The notes under the pieces: model-generated
What the model was told of the DNA's origin: nothing
Databases searched by the model: none
The model's input: the letters and a program-made list of their open reading frames with translations, nothing else
Part shown: positions 14,811 through 14,872 of the stretch, one piece after another
Position numbering within the stretch: position 1 is the stretch's first letter
Layout of the letters: every line of letters begins with the position of its first letter
Position numbers and translations under genes: made by a program
Assembly (NCBI GenBank): GCA_002315495.1
Contig: DCGJ01000130.1
Span: 1 to 14,872, forward strand
Reading direction: 5' to 3'
Origin: Lachnoclostridium sp. UBA1781
GTDB taxonomy: Bacteria > Bacillota > Clostridia > Lachnospirales > Lachnospiraceae
DNA length: 14,872 nucleotides

Positions 14811-14872
14811 CTAATAATTCTCTTCTCTAATCTCAAAATAAGCCTGCGGATGATTGCATACCGGGCAAACCT
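14811..14872 (-). CDS. Rubrerythrin, C-terminal rubredoxin-like end (runs off right edge)
   Basis: Only the last 20 codons and the stop are visible. They read VCPVCNHPQAYFEIREENY then TAG (14811-14813). The C-x-x-C followed by HPQAYFE is the second iron-binding knuckle and tail of the rubredoxin-like domain that ends rubrerythrins. These cytoplasmic di-iron proteins reduce hydrogen peroxide in anaerobes. The stop falls 5 nt before the first possible ATG of the amidohydrolase gene. This gene probably leads the operon, and its promoter lies outside the window. The call rests on a very short but distinctive stretch. Confidence 0.8.
   Translation of the reverse strand, partial: VCPVCNHPQAYFEIREENY

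Noticed and set aside
1..14872. CRISPR arrays, tRNA genes, insertion sequences, phage or conjugation genes
   Set aside because: I saw no regularly spaced repeats, tRNA-like stems with CCA-type ends, transposase motifs or terminal inverted repeats. The excisionase-like HTH is fused to signalling domains and is not a mobile-element gene here.

Overview
The window looks like a chromosomal segment of a Lachnospiraceae-type Firmicute (Butyrivibrio, Roseburia or a relative). The support is strong AGGAGG-type ribosome binding sites, a clostridial-type glucose-6-phosphate isomerase start, a lipoprotein GH5 endoglucanase of the kind found in plant-fibre degraders, rubrerythrin, and large 7TM hybrid histidine kinases. 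This placement is by resemblance only. Every gene I can support lies on the minus strand, so transcription runs from high to low coordinates.

Right end (14872 to 11637): a tightly packed unit. It starts with the last 19 codons of a rubrerythrin and continues with a nitrilase-superfamily amidohydrolase, a two-domain GNAT acetyltransferase, a single-domain GNAT acetyltransferase and an AraC-type regulator joined to the latter by an ATGA overlap. A hairpin terminator (11581-11619) closes it. Next is a stand-alone GH5 endoglucanase lipoprotein (11525 to 10212). It has a good -10 but a poor -35 and ends in a strong terminator with a UUCG tetraloop (10149-10194).

Centre (10128 to 1471): a signalling island in two transcription units. 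Unit 1 has a promoter whose -35 is covered by an inverted repeat. It encodes a 982-residue 7TM/PAS/PAS hybrid kinase, a small FMN-type split-barrel protein that overlaps the kinase by 20 nt, and a second, 775-residue 7TM hybrid kinase. Unit 2 has a TTGACA-17-CATATT promoter with a 7+7 bp palindrome centred on the -35. It encodes an unusual protein (excisionase/MerR-like HTH, PAS-like region, kinase-type H-box region, receiver, but no ATPase domain), then a receiver/HD-GYP c-di-GMP phosphodiesterase, then an Hpt protein coupled to it by ATGA. Together these carry the parts of a His-Asp-His-Asp relay: two complete membrane kinases, a kinase-dead DNA-binding hub candidate, a free Hpt and a c-di-GMP-hydrolysing output. 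I consider this the most interesting part of the window.

Left end: a terminator-like hairpin (1471-1496) sits 15 nt before a two-domain GNAT gene (1455 to 424). It is followed by a separate promoter and the 5' part of pgi, which runs off the left edge.

Five gene starts were moved inward from the longest open frame, in four cases because a clear Shine-Dalgarno sequence decides the start. I saw no tRNA, rRNA, CRISPR array, insertion sequence or attachment site.
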